Origin: Balanoglossus misakiensis
Taxonomy: Eukaryota; Hemichordata
Assembly (NCBI GenBank): GCA_040954595.2
Contig: CM082591.2
Location: 4,774,001-4,838,000 of the forward strand
Length of the DNA: 64,000 nucleotides
Direction: 5' to 3'
The position numbers and the translations under genes are program-made. This document shows, piece by piece, positions 12,023 through 26,200 of this stretch. Positions within the stretch are counted from its first letter, which is position 1, and each line of letters starts with the position of its first letter. The notes beneath the pieces are model-generated. The model searched no databases, was not told the origin of the DNA, and saw only the letters and a program-made list of their open reading frames with translations.

Positions 12023-15000
12023 CAATTACATTGTCAGTAGTTACGCGATACTCGCTGACTTTGGCGCTGTACAGTCATTCGCGTTGTGTAACTAAAAGAA
12101 AGCGACTACAGACAGTGGTCGTACGTCATGAATGTCTGCAGTTGAACCAGGAAATGGCATTCAAAAATAAGACACAAAGTCGTTGCTACGCAGACGACCA
12201 AAATCAGTGGGCAGTTGAACGACCAGTAATATACCAGTCAGGACATACAATGGGCCACCAATAAGTCGAATATTTGTGTAGGCCAGCATAGTAACGACAG
12301 GACAAAATGTCTGTTGAAATGCTCAATCCTGCACATCGCTGCAGTACAGAACAACACGCTAACAGATTAATGATAATTAAAACAAAACAGTCACAATTCC
12401 TTTAAAGACCTGTTAACGAGTGCGTGTAATTTCTCGTTCTACAGATGTTTGCTGCTGAGTGGACTTCGGCGGATTGTGGTCGAGAAACCGACTTGGATGA
12501 AGGACGCTACAAATCATTAGGTGATTCACCTCAGCGAGAAGACCGTTCTCACCGACCAGACTATCAAGGCACTCGTGATTTATCGCCCTGGAACGAGATG
12601 ACTGTTTTATTTCATAATGGCTGGGTGAGACGCTTGTACTTTTAAAAGCACGACTTCTGAACATCCATCACCCTGTGCTTTTTGTGTGGACAAAAATTGG
12701 TAAGAACAATGAACATAGACCAGTGTTTCCATTAGGAGTCAACCAGGCCATAGGACTTTCTGCTAGGGTCTATGACCAGGCGAGAGAGCTAAAGTTGTTT
12801 CCAGTACATTCAAATACACCATCTCATTTATGGGAGGGAGGGCTCATGACCTAGTAGGGCTCCGTCACCATTCTAGAGAGAGAAGGGAGGGGGGGGGTAG
12901 TGGTAGGCCTACATGGGTCAAAGTCTGCGATTAACAAAGTGTAGTGTCAAACCACGAGGCGTATATATTACAGAAAAAAAATATCTTGCGTAACACAACA
13001 GAAATGCCACAGACGCTTACGTAAGATATGCATCACCCAAGTTTATAGTTACCAATATACGTGATGGGGAATTTCCAGTATTTTTCTGTCAGATTGATCA
13101 GATATGAAACACGGTGCAGCACATTGCTTTAATGTAACTCAAGGGCATATTATGTAACAAAAAACCGTGTAAGAATGCATGATTATCAAGATTATCTTCT
13201 GATGAAATGCCAAGTGGAAGATAAGAAAAAACAATAATACAAAGTTCACTTGCAGGACCTTGTGACATTAAAGCTCCACTAGTTGTAACTTTTCGCTATG
13301 TTTTCAGTTGTTTTTGTTTCGTGTATTTTCTGCATTTTTTGTGTTCAAATTAACATTTGAATTAAAATTTGATTTAGAAGGTTAAGCTTTAAGGTGAAAT
13401 TAATAGCTGTCTGTCAGCCATACTTGGTTACCACAGCATTGCAGACTTATACATACCAATATGTTTAGGAAAATCAGACAGCTAATAAGCCATAATGGAA
13501 CGTGTATAAACAGACAGCCGTTAATTTGATTTGGAAAAGTTAAAATGTCCACGTCCTCAGCAAATAGGAACAGCTGTAAACTATTTTTGACCATATGTTC
13601 AGAGTGAGTGATGAGGTTCGGAATTGTTTCATGTTTCCTGATCGCAGTGAAAATGAAATATATTTCTCAGATACCAAATGTTCCGAAAGACACCGAACAC
13701 ATTGATTACCGAATAATTGTGACCATTTCTCAGTTGCCAGTGGTTTTCTGGCAACCGTGTTTACAGACAAAGAGTGAAAGTATGTTAACTTAACCACACA
13801 GCGTGCTCGTGCCAACACTACATCACTTTGGTAACTGCAACCGACCTCTGTGTTTTGATAACAATACACTTTCATTTCTTGAAGTCTCGTGAGCAAAGGT
13901 ATATACGGTGGGTTCCAAATGTGCAAGTTTGATACTGAAAATAGCACACCTGGCCCTCATTTGCTGATGGTCATCCATTATGAACAGTGACATACTATTG
14001 AGGCTATCTACACTGGGTATTACATGTACCATGCTTAGTGAAATAACCAGATGGTCTAGGTAGAATATACGTCTATAGCTCCAACACAGGAAAGTCTAAA
14101 ATGTGGTACACAGCGAACTGGACAGAACGCAGAGAATGAAAGATTTGAAATTCCGCCAAGTCTGATGCTGATTGATTGTAAAAAAAAATAGAGTAACGTC
14201 TCGCAAATTATTGGAACCGAGTCAAATGCTGCAAGGATGTTGATTGTTCAATAATGTAGGCTGATAAATTACCGCACGCCCTGGCGATTCGCTTATCAAT
14301 GAGGTCACATATCAGTTAAAAAGCCGCCGTATCTTTTTATCAAACCCTCCTTGTGCAAACAGATAGCAGCAATAAGGAAACTGTCGGCATAAAATGTGAA
14401 CCGCTCACGCAAAATCGAACTGTCCTCTCATTTAAAAACAATTTAACCAGTTATCATATCAGAAAAAATTGTATTCAGTTTTAAAGGGATTAGGCCTATC
14501 TTCTGTTCCAAGTTAATTATGTTTATCTTATCATCAGACCCAGAAAACATTAATTCCCGCTACAGTTTACTGCAGTACCTCAAAAATCAACCACTGATGC
14601 GGCGACTCCGATTATGGTTCAGATTGCGATTTCAAATACGCGATGATTTACAACAGCCGCGGCGGCCATGACAGTCTGTCAGACGCGCGTGATCGACTGA
14701 CACCGGTACAGTTGAAGGAAGTTTATATCAGTTTTGCTCTCTCCTGACGCTGAGTTAATGGCATTTTGTAGCAGGGTGTTGACACCTTGCTATTCTGCTG
14801 TCTCACCAGAAAAAGGTAAACTACCTTTGAGTTAACATACAGACAGCTGGCTCATATTTCAGTCATTCGAGACGGTGTCGTACTGTCACGCACCGCTGGT
14901 TGTAATATTACCTCATTGATAAATGAAAGGTTGAACAACAGAATCGAGTCACTTTTTGAGAAATTACCACCGGAATTCGCGCTACAGACGACGTTTTTCT

Positions 15001-16880
15001 CCGAATTCTCTGCAGAGGGAATGCCCCGTCCACAGACCCCCGCCATCAATACAGATACGTAGTGACAAGTAAGGGGCAACTCAGTTACTATTAGTGGGGA
15101 GGGGGGGGGGGTCTGCAGGGTGGGATGCACCAGTTTTGTCCAAAAATGTAAGAAAAATATGTAATTGTTTCTTTATTCCGCGGAAAAAAACCCACTCATA
15201 ACCAAGAAAACATTAGGGAGATTATTAACTTATCGCAACGCCAACATGTAGTTCGTTTGTACATCAGAGACATGCGGTTTGTACATTTGGCTAGCAGCCA
15301 TCCGACAGAAAATCCCCCAGAGCCCCCACCCCCGGATACCAAATGACCCACCCCTAATTACTTTCGAATAGCCTATGTAAGGACTTCATCGCGTGATCTA
15401 ACCAGGGACGACAACCGACAGGTTTACGCGTAATCATAATCGCGGCGCGGATTTTTCTCGACGTTTTCTAGCTCTCAATTTTGGACGACCGATCTCCAAA
15501 AATGCACTCGTCCATGATATTTGAACATTTTGCACAGTAAGTCAAATGCCAGTATTTGTTACGTTATCCAAGGACGAACGTAATTGTTATGTCTCGCCCT
15601 GCTTTTAAGTGGTATCGTCGACCTACTTAGATAAAATACGCACGGAAGTCTAATATACTTTAGCAAGGGTGCTATATCTAAGGAGAATTTTCGTCAATAA
15701 AGAAATTTATTTCAGTGATAATAAGTGTGATTTCTTCACAACCTAAGGAGGCAGTGTGAACCGAACGAAAACATTTTTGTTTTCTTCAGGGAAAAAGTCT
15801 AATATAAGCGCATTGACCCAAAAACGTCCCTTTATTGGAATTTCGGTCATCTAGTTTACATTTTGTCGGTTTGGGATTCAATTTTAAGATTGGCCATTCC
15901 TATATTTGTTTAGTAATCCTCGCGGCTAAAACGTGATTACCAGAATCGAGGTTTATCTAAGTATTAAGGTTGGCGGTTTTCTTTTGTTTGGCTTTGAAAT
16001 TTGTACCACCTGGTGAAGGAAATGCGATACATGCCTAATGATGATAATTCCCCTCGATCTATGTCTATATCGTACTCTGCCGGTCAGTGCGTCACCCACG
16101 TACCGAAACATATGGTTCTGCATCTAATTGGACGAATCCAGGTAAACGGAAGTCAAAGGTGAGTTCTTGTTGCCTCTTCATCAGCGGCACATCGGATGCA
16201 AGTTTAGCCACAGTTACCGTGGTAAATCGAAAAACGAGCGCCGCCACATGGTGAACACTCGGACACGCCATTTTGGCCATATATGTTAATGACTTGTTCA
16301 TTTTGAATGTTCACAGGGAACTCAACTGGTGGCGTTTTACTTTGTGGACGCACGACAAAACAGGAAGTCAATCTTTCCATGAATGACTTCAAATGAATGT
16401 GCAGTGTTCAGCTATTTTCTGTTTCATTTCGAGACGTTTCTTTGTCTTCTGAAGATCCTAACCCTAAAACACAAGTCCGCCATATGTCACCCAATCGTCC
16501 TGAACAGATACAGTATTCTCAAAACCCAGGTCAATGACCGTGCGGGTTGAATTCACAGAAAGAGCTGCCCCTCAATAAAATATGCAACACCTTTGTGTGT
16601 TTTTCAATAAACCTCTGTCATAACTCCATCAGAAGGTGTCAGGTACACCATGGTCCACGTGATATGCCAGGGCGATTGACCGATATAGTTTTACGTCATC
16701 CTGACGCACGGCAATTTTGTAACGGCGACATGTATCTACGTCGTAAAAGCCTGCCTGGGTCTATATAATTCATGTTGGCAAATCTGTAACAGGTTAAACT
16801 ATCAACACGTTGGTGCACGTGTACTTTAGACAAAGCGGCGGTAATAAATATTTCTAACCATAAAATCTTGCACACGTGAA
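12023..16880. other. Non-coding stretch
   Basis: No gene recognised. A reverse-strand frame of 135 codons at 13,540-13,947 has no family resemblance and no good splice context. G-rich runs occur near 12,890 and 15,100. A possible orphan exon at 14,758 is listed separately. Confidence 0.4.
14758..14815 (+). CDS. Possible orphan first coding exon
   Basis: An ATG opens 19 codons (MAFCSRVLTPCYSAVSPEK), ending at a consensus donor AAAAG|GTAAAC in phase 1. The peptide would suit a leader or transit sequence, but it is too short to classify. Only the start, frame and donor support it, so chance is likely. Confidence 0.12.
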
Positions 16881-16998
16881 GTGGTAGGAGAGGAGAGGAG
16901 AGGGGAGGGAGACGAGACAGTGCAGCGGTGGAAGATAGGGGAGGGGGGAACAGAGAGAGGGGCCGGGGCAGAGCGAAGGTGGGGAAGGGGAGAAATAA
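16881..16998 (+). repeat. Purine-rich (GGAGA-type) tract
   Basis: About 120 bases of almost uninterrupted purines, based on GGAGA/GGGGA units. It is a low-complexity tract that can adopt triplex-type structure. It lies about 230 bp before the satellite array. The open frames across it are a by-product of low complexity. Confidence 0.8.
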
Positions 16999-17232
16999 AC
17001 AGACAGAGAAAATACACTTATTGGGAAGGTCGACCTATCGGACAGCTGTACGCCTCACAAATCAAACTTGTCTAGTCACAATTCGACGTTTTAACTGCGC
17101 TGAAGGAAAAACAAATACAACACTGTGACAAACTATGACTGGCAAGGTTGTTCCTTGACATTACATGCCTTCGGTTAATGATTATTTTTTATGGTTTGCT
17201 CACTAACACAAACATGTTCAATGATTAATTGT

Positions 17233-20200
17233 CAAATCCTCGATTCTGGATGATTTTCATGGGCTGTAACCCATGGTTTTTATCAAAAAATGACCAAATT
17301 TTCATAATTCGCAAAGTCGAAAAATCCTCGATTCTGGACGATTTTCATGGGCTATAACCCATGGTTTTTATCAAAAAATCACCAAATTTTCATAATTCGC
17401 AAAGTAGAAAAATCCTCGATTCTGGACGATTTTCATGGGCTATAACCCATGGTTTTTATCAAAAAATGACCAAATTTTCATAATTCGCAAAGTAGAAAAA
17501 TCCTCGATTCTGGACGATTTTCATGGGCTATAACCCATGGTTTTTATCAAAAAATGACCAAATTTTCATAATTCGCAAAGTCGAAAAATCCTCGATTCTG
17601 GACGATTTTCATGGGCTATAACCCATGGTTTTTATCAAAAAATGACCAAATTTTCATAATTCGCAAAGTCGAAAAATCCTCGATTCTGGACGATTTTCAT
17701 GGGCTATAACCCATGGTTTTTATCAAAAAATGACCAAATTTTCATAATTCGCAAAGTCGAAAAATCCTCGATTCTGGACGATTTTCATGGGCTATAACCC
17801 ATGGTTTTTATCAAAAATTGACCAAATTTTCATAATTCGCAAAGTCGAAAAATCCTCGATTCTGGACGATTTTCATGGGCTATAACCCATGGTTTTTATC
17901 AAAAAATGACCAAATTTTCATAATTCGCAAAGTCGAAAAATCCTCGATTCTGGACGATTTTCATGGGCTATAACCCATGGTTTTTATCAAAAATTGACCA
18001 AATTTTCATAATTCGCAAAGTCGAAAAATCCTCGATTCTGGACGATTTTCATGGGCTATAACCCATGGTTTTTATCAAAAAATGACCAAATTTTCATAAT
18101 TCGCAAAGTCGAAAAATCCTCGATTCTGGACGATTTTCATGGGCTATAACCCATGGTTTTTTTATCAAAAAATGACCAAATTTTCATAATTCGCAAAGTC
18201 GAAAAATCCTCGATTCTGGACGATTTTCATGGGCTATAACCCATGGTTTTTATCAAAAAATGACCAAATTTTCATAATTCGCAAAGTCGAAAAATCCTCG
18301 ATTCTGGACGATTTTCATGGGCTATAACCCATGGTTTTTATCAAAAAATGACCAAATTTTCATAATTCGCAAAGTCGAAAAATCCTCGATTCTGGACGAT
18401 TTTCATGGGCTATAACCCATGGTTTTTATCAAAAATTGACCAAATTTTCATAATTCGCAAAGTCGAAAAATCCTCGATTCTGGACGATTTTCATGGGCTA
18501 TAACCCATGGTTTTTATCAAAAAATGGCCAAATTTTAATAATTCGCAAAGTCGAAAAATCCTCGATTCTGGACGATTTTCATGGGCTATAACCCATGGTT
18601 TTTATCAAAAAATGACCAAATTTTCATAATTCGCAAAGTCGAAAAATCCTCGATTCTGGACGATTTTCATGGGCTATAACCCATGGTTTTTATCAAAAAA
18701 TGACCAAATTTTCATAATTCGCAAAGTCGAAAAATCCTCGATTCTGGACGATTTTCATGGGCTATAACCCATGGTTTTTATCAAAAATTGACCAAATTTT
18801 CATAATTCGCAAAGTCGAAAAATCCTCGATTCTGGACGATTTTCATGGGCTATAACCCATGGTTTTTATCAAAAAATGACCAAATTTTCATAATTCGCAA
18901 AGTCGAAAAATCCTCGATTCTGGACGATTTTCATGGGCTATAACCCATGGTTTTTATCAAAAATTGACCAAATTTTCATAATTCGCAAAGTCGAAAAATC
19001 CTCGATTCTGGACGATTTTCATGGGCTATAACCCATGGTTTTTATCAAAAAATGACCAAATTTTCATAATTCGCAAAGTCGAAAAATCCTCGATTCTGGA
19101 CGATTTTCATGGGCTATAACCCATGGTTTTTATCAAAAAATGACCAAATTTTCATAATTCGCAAAGTCGAAAAATCCTCGATTCTGGACGATTTTCATGG
19201 GCTATAACCCATGGTTTTTATCAAAAAATGACCAAATTTTCATAATTCGCAAAGTCGAAAAATCCTCGATTCTGGACGATTTTCATGGGCTATAACCCAT
19301 GGTTTTTATCAAAAAATGACCAAATTTTCATATTTCGCAAAGTCGAAAAATCCTCGATTCTGGATGATTTTCATGGGCTATAACCCATGGTTTTTATCAA
19401 AAATTGACCAAATTTTCATAATTCGCAAAGTCGAAAAATCCTCGATTCTGGACGATTTTCATGGGCTATAACCCATGGTTTTTATCAAAAAATGACCAAA
19501 TTTTCATAATTCGCAAAGTCGAAAAATCCTCGATTCTGGATGATTTTCATGGGCTATAACCCATGGTTTTTATCAAAAAATGACCAAATTTTCATAATTC
19601 GCAAAGTCGAAAAATCCTCGATTCTGGACGATTTTCATGGGCTATAACCCATGGTTTTTATCAAAAAAGGACCAAATTTTCATAATTCGCAAAGTCGAAA
19701 AATCCTCGATTCTGGACGATTTTCATGGGCTATAACCCATGGTTTTTATCAAAAATTGACCAAATTTTCATAATTCGCAAAGTCGAAAAATCCTCGATTC
19801 TGGACGATTTTCATGGGCTATAACCCATGGTTTTTATCAAAAAATGACCAAATTTTCATAATTCGCAAAGTCGAAAAATCCTCGATTCTGGACGATTTTC
19901 ATGGGCTATAACCCATGGTTTTTATCAAAAAATGACCAAATTTTCATAATTCGCAAAGTCGAAAAATCCTCGATTCTGGACGATTTTCATGGGCTATAAC
20001 CCATGGTTTTTATCAAAAATTGACCAAATTTTCATAATTCGCAAAGTCGAAAAATCCTCGATTCTGGACGATTTTCATGGGCTATAACCCATGGTTTTTA
20101 TCAAAAAATGACCAAATTTTCATAATTCGCAAAGTCGAAAAATCCTCGATTCTGGACGATTTTCATGGGCTATAACCCATGGTTTTTATCAAAAATTGAC

Positions 20201-23200
20201 CAAATTTTCATAATTCGCAAAGTCGAAAAATCCTCGATTCTGGACGATTTTCATGGGCTATAACCCATGGTTTTTATCAAAAAATGACCAAATTTTCATA
20301 ATTCGCAAAGTCGAAAAATCCTCGATTCTGGACGATTTTCATGGGCTATAACCCATGGTTTTTATCAAAAAATGACCAAATTTTCATAATTCGCATAGTC
20401 GAAAAATCCTCGATTCTGGACGATTTTCATGGGCTATAACCCATGGTTTTTATCAAAAAATGACCAAATTTTCATAATTCGCAAAGTCGAAAAATCCTCG
20501 ATTCTGGACGATTTTCATGGGCTATAACCCATGGTTTTTATCAAAAAATTACCAAATTTTCATAATTCGCAAAGTCGAAAAATCCTCGATTCTGGATGAT
20601 TTTCATGGGCTATAACCCATGGTTTTTATCAAAAAATGACCAAATTTTCATAATTCGCAAAGTCGAAAAATCCTCGATTCTGGACGATTTTCATGGGCTA
20701 TAACCCATGGTTTTTATCAAAAAATGACCAAATTTTCATAATTCGCAAAGTCGAAAAATCCTCGATTCTGGACGATTTTCATGGGCTATAACCCATGGTT
20801 TTTATCAAAAATTGACCAAATTTTCATAATTCGCAAAGTCGAAAAATCCTCGATTCTGGACGATTTTCATGGGCTATAACCCATGGTTTTTATCAAAAAA
20901 TGACCAAATTTTCATAATTCGCAAAGTCGAAAAATCCTTGATTCTGGACGATTTTCATGGGCTATAACCCATGGTTTTTATCAAAATATGACCAAATTTT
21001 CATAATTCGCAAAGTCGAAAAATCCTCGATTCTGGACGATTTTCATGGGCTATAACCCATGGTTTTTATCAAAAATTGACCAAATTTTCATAATTCGCAA
21101 AGTCGAAAAATCCTCGATTCTGGACGATTTTCATGGGCTATAACCCATGGTTTTTATCAAAAAATGACCAAATTTTCATAATTCGCAAAGTCGAAAAATC
21201 CTCGATTCTGGACGATTTTCATGGGCTATAACCCATGGTTTTTATCAAAATATGACCAAATTTTCATAATTCGCAAAGTCGAAAAATCCTCGATTCTGGA
21301 CGATTTTCATGGGCTATAACCCATGGTTTTTATCAAAAATTGACCAAATTTTCATAATTCGCAAAGTCGAAAAATCCTCGATTCTGGACGATTTTCATGG
21401 GCTATAACCCATGGTTTTTATCAAAAAATGACCAAATTTTCATAATTCGCAAAGTCGAAAAATCCTCGATTCTGGACGATTTTCATGGGCTATAACCCAT
21501 GGTTTTTATCAAAAAATGACCAAATTTTCATAATTCGCAAAGTCGAAAAATCCTCGATTCTGGACGATTTTCATGGGCTATAACCCATGGTTTTTATCAA
21601 AAAATGACCAAATTTTCATAATTCGCAAAGTCGAAAAATCCTCGATTCTGGACGATTTTCATGGGCTATAAGCCATGGTTTTTATCAAAAAATGACCAAA
21701 TTTTCATAATTCGCAAAGTCGAAAAATCCTCGATTCTGGACGATTTTCATGGGCTATAACCCATGGTTTTTATCAAAAATTGACCAAATTTTCATAATTC
21801 GCAAAGTCGAAAAATCCTCGATTCTGGACGATTTTCATGGGCTATAACCCATGGTTTTTATCAAAAATTGACCAAATTTTCATAATTCGCAAAGTCGAAA
21901 AATCCTCGATTCTGGACGATTTTCATGGGCTATAACCCATGGTTTTTATCAAAAATTGACCAAATTTTCATAATTCGCAAAGTCGAAAAATCCTCGATTC
22001 TGGACGATTTTCATGGGCTATAACCCATGGTTTTTATCAAAAAATGACCAAATTTTCATAATTCGCAAAGTCGAAAAACCCTCGATTCTGGACGATTTTC
22101 ATGGGCTATAACCCATGGTTTTTATCAAAAAATGACCAAATTTTCATAATTCGCAAAGTCGAAAAATCCTCGATTCTGGACGATTTTCATGGGCTATAAC
22201 CCATGGTTTTTATCAAAATTGACCAAATTTTCATAATTCGCAAAGTCGAAAAATCCTCGATTCTGGACGATTTTCATGGGCTATAACCCATGGTTTTTAT
22301 CAAAAAATGACCAAATTTTCATAATTCGCAAAGTCGAAAAATCCTCGATTCTGGACGATTTTCATGGGCTATAACCCATGGTTTTTATCAAAAATTGACC
22401 AAATTTTCATAATTCGCAAAGTCGAAAAATCCTCGATTCTGGACGATTTTCATGGGCTATAACCCATGGTTTTTATCAAAAAATGACCAAATTTTCATAA
22501 TTCGCAAAGTCGAAAAATCCTCGATTCTGGACGATTTTCATGGGCTATAACCCATGGTTTTTATCAAAAATTGACCAAATTTTCATAATTCGCAAAGTCG
22601 AAAAATCCTCGATTCTGGACGATTTTCATGGGCTATAACCCATGGTTTTTATCAAAAAATGACCAAATTTTCATAATTCGCAAAGTCGAAAAATCCTCGA
22701 TTCTGGACGATTTTCATGGGCTATAACCCATGGTTTTTATCAAAAAATGACCAAATTTTCATAATTCGCAAAGTCGAAAAATCCTCGATTCTGGACGATT
22801 TTCATGGGCTATAACCCATGGTTTTTATCAAAAAATGACCAAATTTTCATAATTCGCAAAGTCGAAAAATCCTCGATTCTGGACGATTTTCATGGGCTAT
22901 AACCCATGGTTTTTATCAAAAAATGACCAAATTTTCATAATTCGCAAAGTCGAAAAATCCTCGATTCTGGACGATTTTCATGGGCTATAACCCATGGTTT
23001 TTATCAAAAAATGACCAAATTTTCATAATTCGCAAAGTCGAAAAATCCTCGATTCTGGACGATTTTCATGGGCTATAACCCATGGTTTTTATCAAAAAAT
23101 GACCAAATTTTCATAATTCGCAAAGTCGAAAAATCCTCGATTCTGGACGATTTTCATGGGCTATAACCCATGGTTTTTATCAAAAATTGACCAAATTTTC

Positions 23201-26200
23201 ATAATTCGCAAAGTCGAAAAATCCTCGATTCTGGACGATTTTCATGGGCTATAACCCATGGTTTTTATCAAAAAATGACCAAATTTTCATAATTCGCAAA
23301 GTCGAAAAATGCTCGATTCTGGACGATTTTCATGGGCTATAACCCATGGTTTTTATCAAAAATTGACCAAATTTTCATAATTCGCAAAGTCGAAAAATCC
23401 TCGATTCTGGACGATTTTCATGGGCTATAACCCATGGTTTTTATCAAAAAATGACCAAATTTTCATAATTCGCAAAGTCGAAAAATCCTCGATTCTGGAC
23501 GATTTTCATGGGCTATAACCCATGGTTTTTATCAAAAAATGACCAAATTTTCATAATTCGCATAGTCGAAAAATCCTCGATTCTGGACGATTTTCATGGG
23601 CTATAACCCATGGTTTTTATCAAAAAATGACCAAATTTTCATAATTCGCAAAGTCGAAAAATCCTCGATTCTGGACGATTTTCATGGGCTATAACCCATG
23701 GTTTTTATCAAAAAATTACCAAATTTTCATAATTCGCAAAGTCGAAAAATCCTCGATTCTGGATGATTTTCATGGGCTATAACCCATGGTTTTTATCAAA
23801 AAATGACCAAATTTTCATAATTCGCAAAGTCGAAAAATCCTCGATTCTGGACGATTTTCATGGGCTATAACCCATGGTTTTTATCAAAAAATGACCAAAT
23901 TTTCATAATTCGCAAAGTCGAAAAATCCTCGATTCTGGACGATTTTCATGGGCTATAACCCATGGTTTTTATCAAAAATTGACCAAATTTTCATAATTCG
24001 CAAAGTCGAAAAATCCTCGATTCTGGACGATTTTCATGGGCTATAACCCATGGTTTTTATCAAAAAATGACCAAATTTTCATAATTCGCAAAGTCGAAAA
24101 ATCCTTGATTCTGGACGATTTTCATGGGCTATAACCCATGGTTTTTATCAAAATATGACCAAATTTTCATAATTCGCAAAGTCGAAAATCCTCGATTCTG
24201 GACGATTTTCATGGGCTATAACCCATGGTTTTTATCAAAAATTGACCAAATTTTCATAATTCGCAAAGTCGAAAAATCCTCGATTCTGGACGATTTTCAT
24301 GGGCTATAACCCATGGTTTTTATCAAAAAATGACCAAATTTTCATAATTCGCAAAGTCGAAAAATCCTCGATTCTGGACGATTTTCATGGGCTATAACCC
24401 ATGGTTTTTATCAAAATATGACCAAATTTTCATAATTCGCAAAGTCGAAAAATCCTCGATTCTGGACGATTTTCATGGGCTATAACCCATGGTTTTTATC
24501 AAAAATTGACCAAATTTTCATAATTCGCAAAGTCGAAAAATCCTCGATTCTGGACGATTTTCATGGGCTATAACCCATGGTTTTTATCAAAAAATGACCA
24601 AATTTTCATAATTCGCAAAGTCGAAAAATCCTCGATTCTGGACGATTTTCATGGGCTATAACCCATGGTTTTTATCAAAAATTGACCAAATTTTCATAAT
24701 TCGCAAAGTCGAAAAATCCTCGATTCTGGACGATTTCCATGGGCTATAACCCATGGTTTTTATCAAAAATTGACCAAATTTTCATAATTCGCAAAGTCGA
24801 AAAATCCTCGATTCTGGACGATTTTCATGGGCTATAACCCATGGTTTTTATCAAAAAATGACCAAATTTTCATAATTCGCAAAGTCGAAAAATCCTCGAT
24901 TCTGGACGATTTTCATGGGCTATAACCCATGGTTTTTATCAAAAATTGACCAAATTTTCATAATTCGCAAAGTCGAAAAATCCTCGATTCTGGACGATTT
25001 TCATGGGCTATAACCCATGGTTTTTATCAAAAAATGACCAAATTTTCATAATTCGCAAAGTCGAAAAATCCTCGATTCTGGACGATTTTCATGGGCTATA
25101 ACCCATGGTTTTTATCAAAAATTGACCAAATTTTCATAATTCGCAAAGTCGAAAAATCCTCGATTCTGGACGATTTTCATGGGCTATAACCCATGGTTTT
25201 TATCAAAAAATGACCAAATTTTCATAATTCGCAAAGTCGAAAAATCCTCGATTCTGGACGATTTTCATGGGCTATAACCCATGGTTTTTATCAAAAAATG
25301 ACCAAATTTTCATAATTCGCAAAGTCGAAAAATCCTCGATTCTGGACGATTTTCATGGGCTATAACCCATGGTTTTTATCAAAAAATGACCAAATTTTCA
25401 TAATTCGCAAAGTCGAAAAATCCTCGATTCTGGACGATTTTCATGGGCTATAACCCATGGTTTTTATCAAAAAATGACCAAATTTTCATAATTCGCAAAG
25501 TCGAAAAATCCTCGATTCTGGACGATTTTCATGGGCTATAACCCATGGTTTTTATCAAAAAATGACCAAATTTTCATAATTCGCAAAGTCGAAAAATCCT
25601 CGATTCTGGACGATTTTCATGGGCTATAACCCATGGTTTTTATCAAAAAATGACCAAATTTTCATAATTCGCAAAGTCGAAAAATCCTCGATTCTGGACG
25701 ATTTTCATGGGCTATAACCCATGGTTTTTATCAAAAATTGACCAAATTTTCATAATTCGCAAAGTCGAAAAATCCTCGATTCTGGACGATTTTCATGGGC
25801 TATAACCCATGGTTTTTATCAAAAAATGACCAAATTTTCATAATTCGCAAAGTCGAAAAATCCTCGATTCTGGACGATTTTCATGGGCTATAACCCATGG
25901 TTTTTATCAAAAAATGACCAAATTTTCATAATTCGCAAAGTCGAAAAATCCTCGATTCTGGACGATTTTCATGGGCTATAAGCCATGGTTTTTATCAAAA
26001 AATGACCAAATTTTCATAATTCGCAAAGTCGAAAAATCCTCGATTCTGGACGATTTTCATGGGCTATAACCCATGGTTTTTATCAAAAATTGACCAAATT
26101 TTCATAATTCGCAAAGTCGAAAAATCCTCGATTCTGGACAATTTTCATGGGCTATAACCCATGGTTTTTATCAAAAATTGACCAAATTTTCATAATTCGC

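Noticed and set aside
12445-12645. 66-codon plus-strand frame following an acceptor-like CTACAG
   Set aside because: The peptide is polar and unrecognised, no partner exon fits its phase, and the frame could simply be chance.
13540-13947. 135-codon reverse-strand open frame
   Set aside because: No similarity to a known protein, no good start or splice context, and composition like the surrounding non-coding DNA.
16881-17128. Plus- and minus-strand frames across the purine tract
   Set aside because: Low-complexity purine runs lack stop codons on both strands, so the frames carry no coding evidence.
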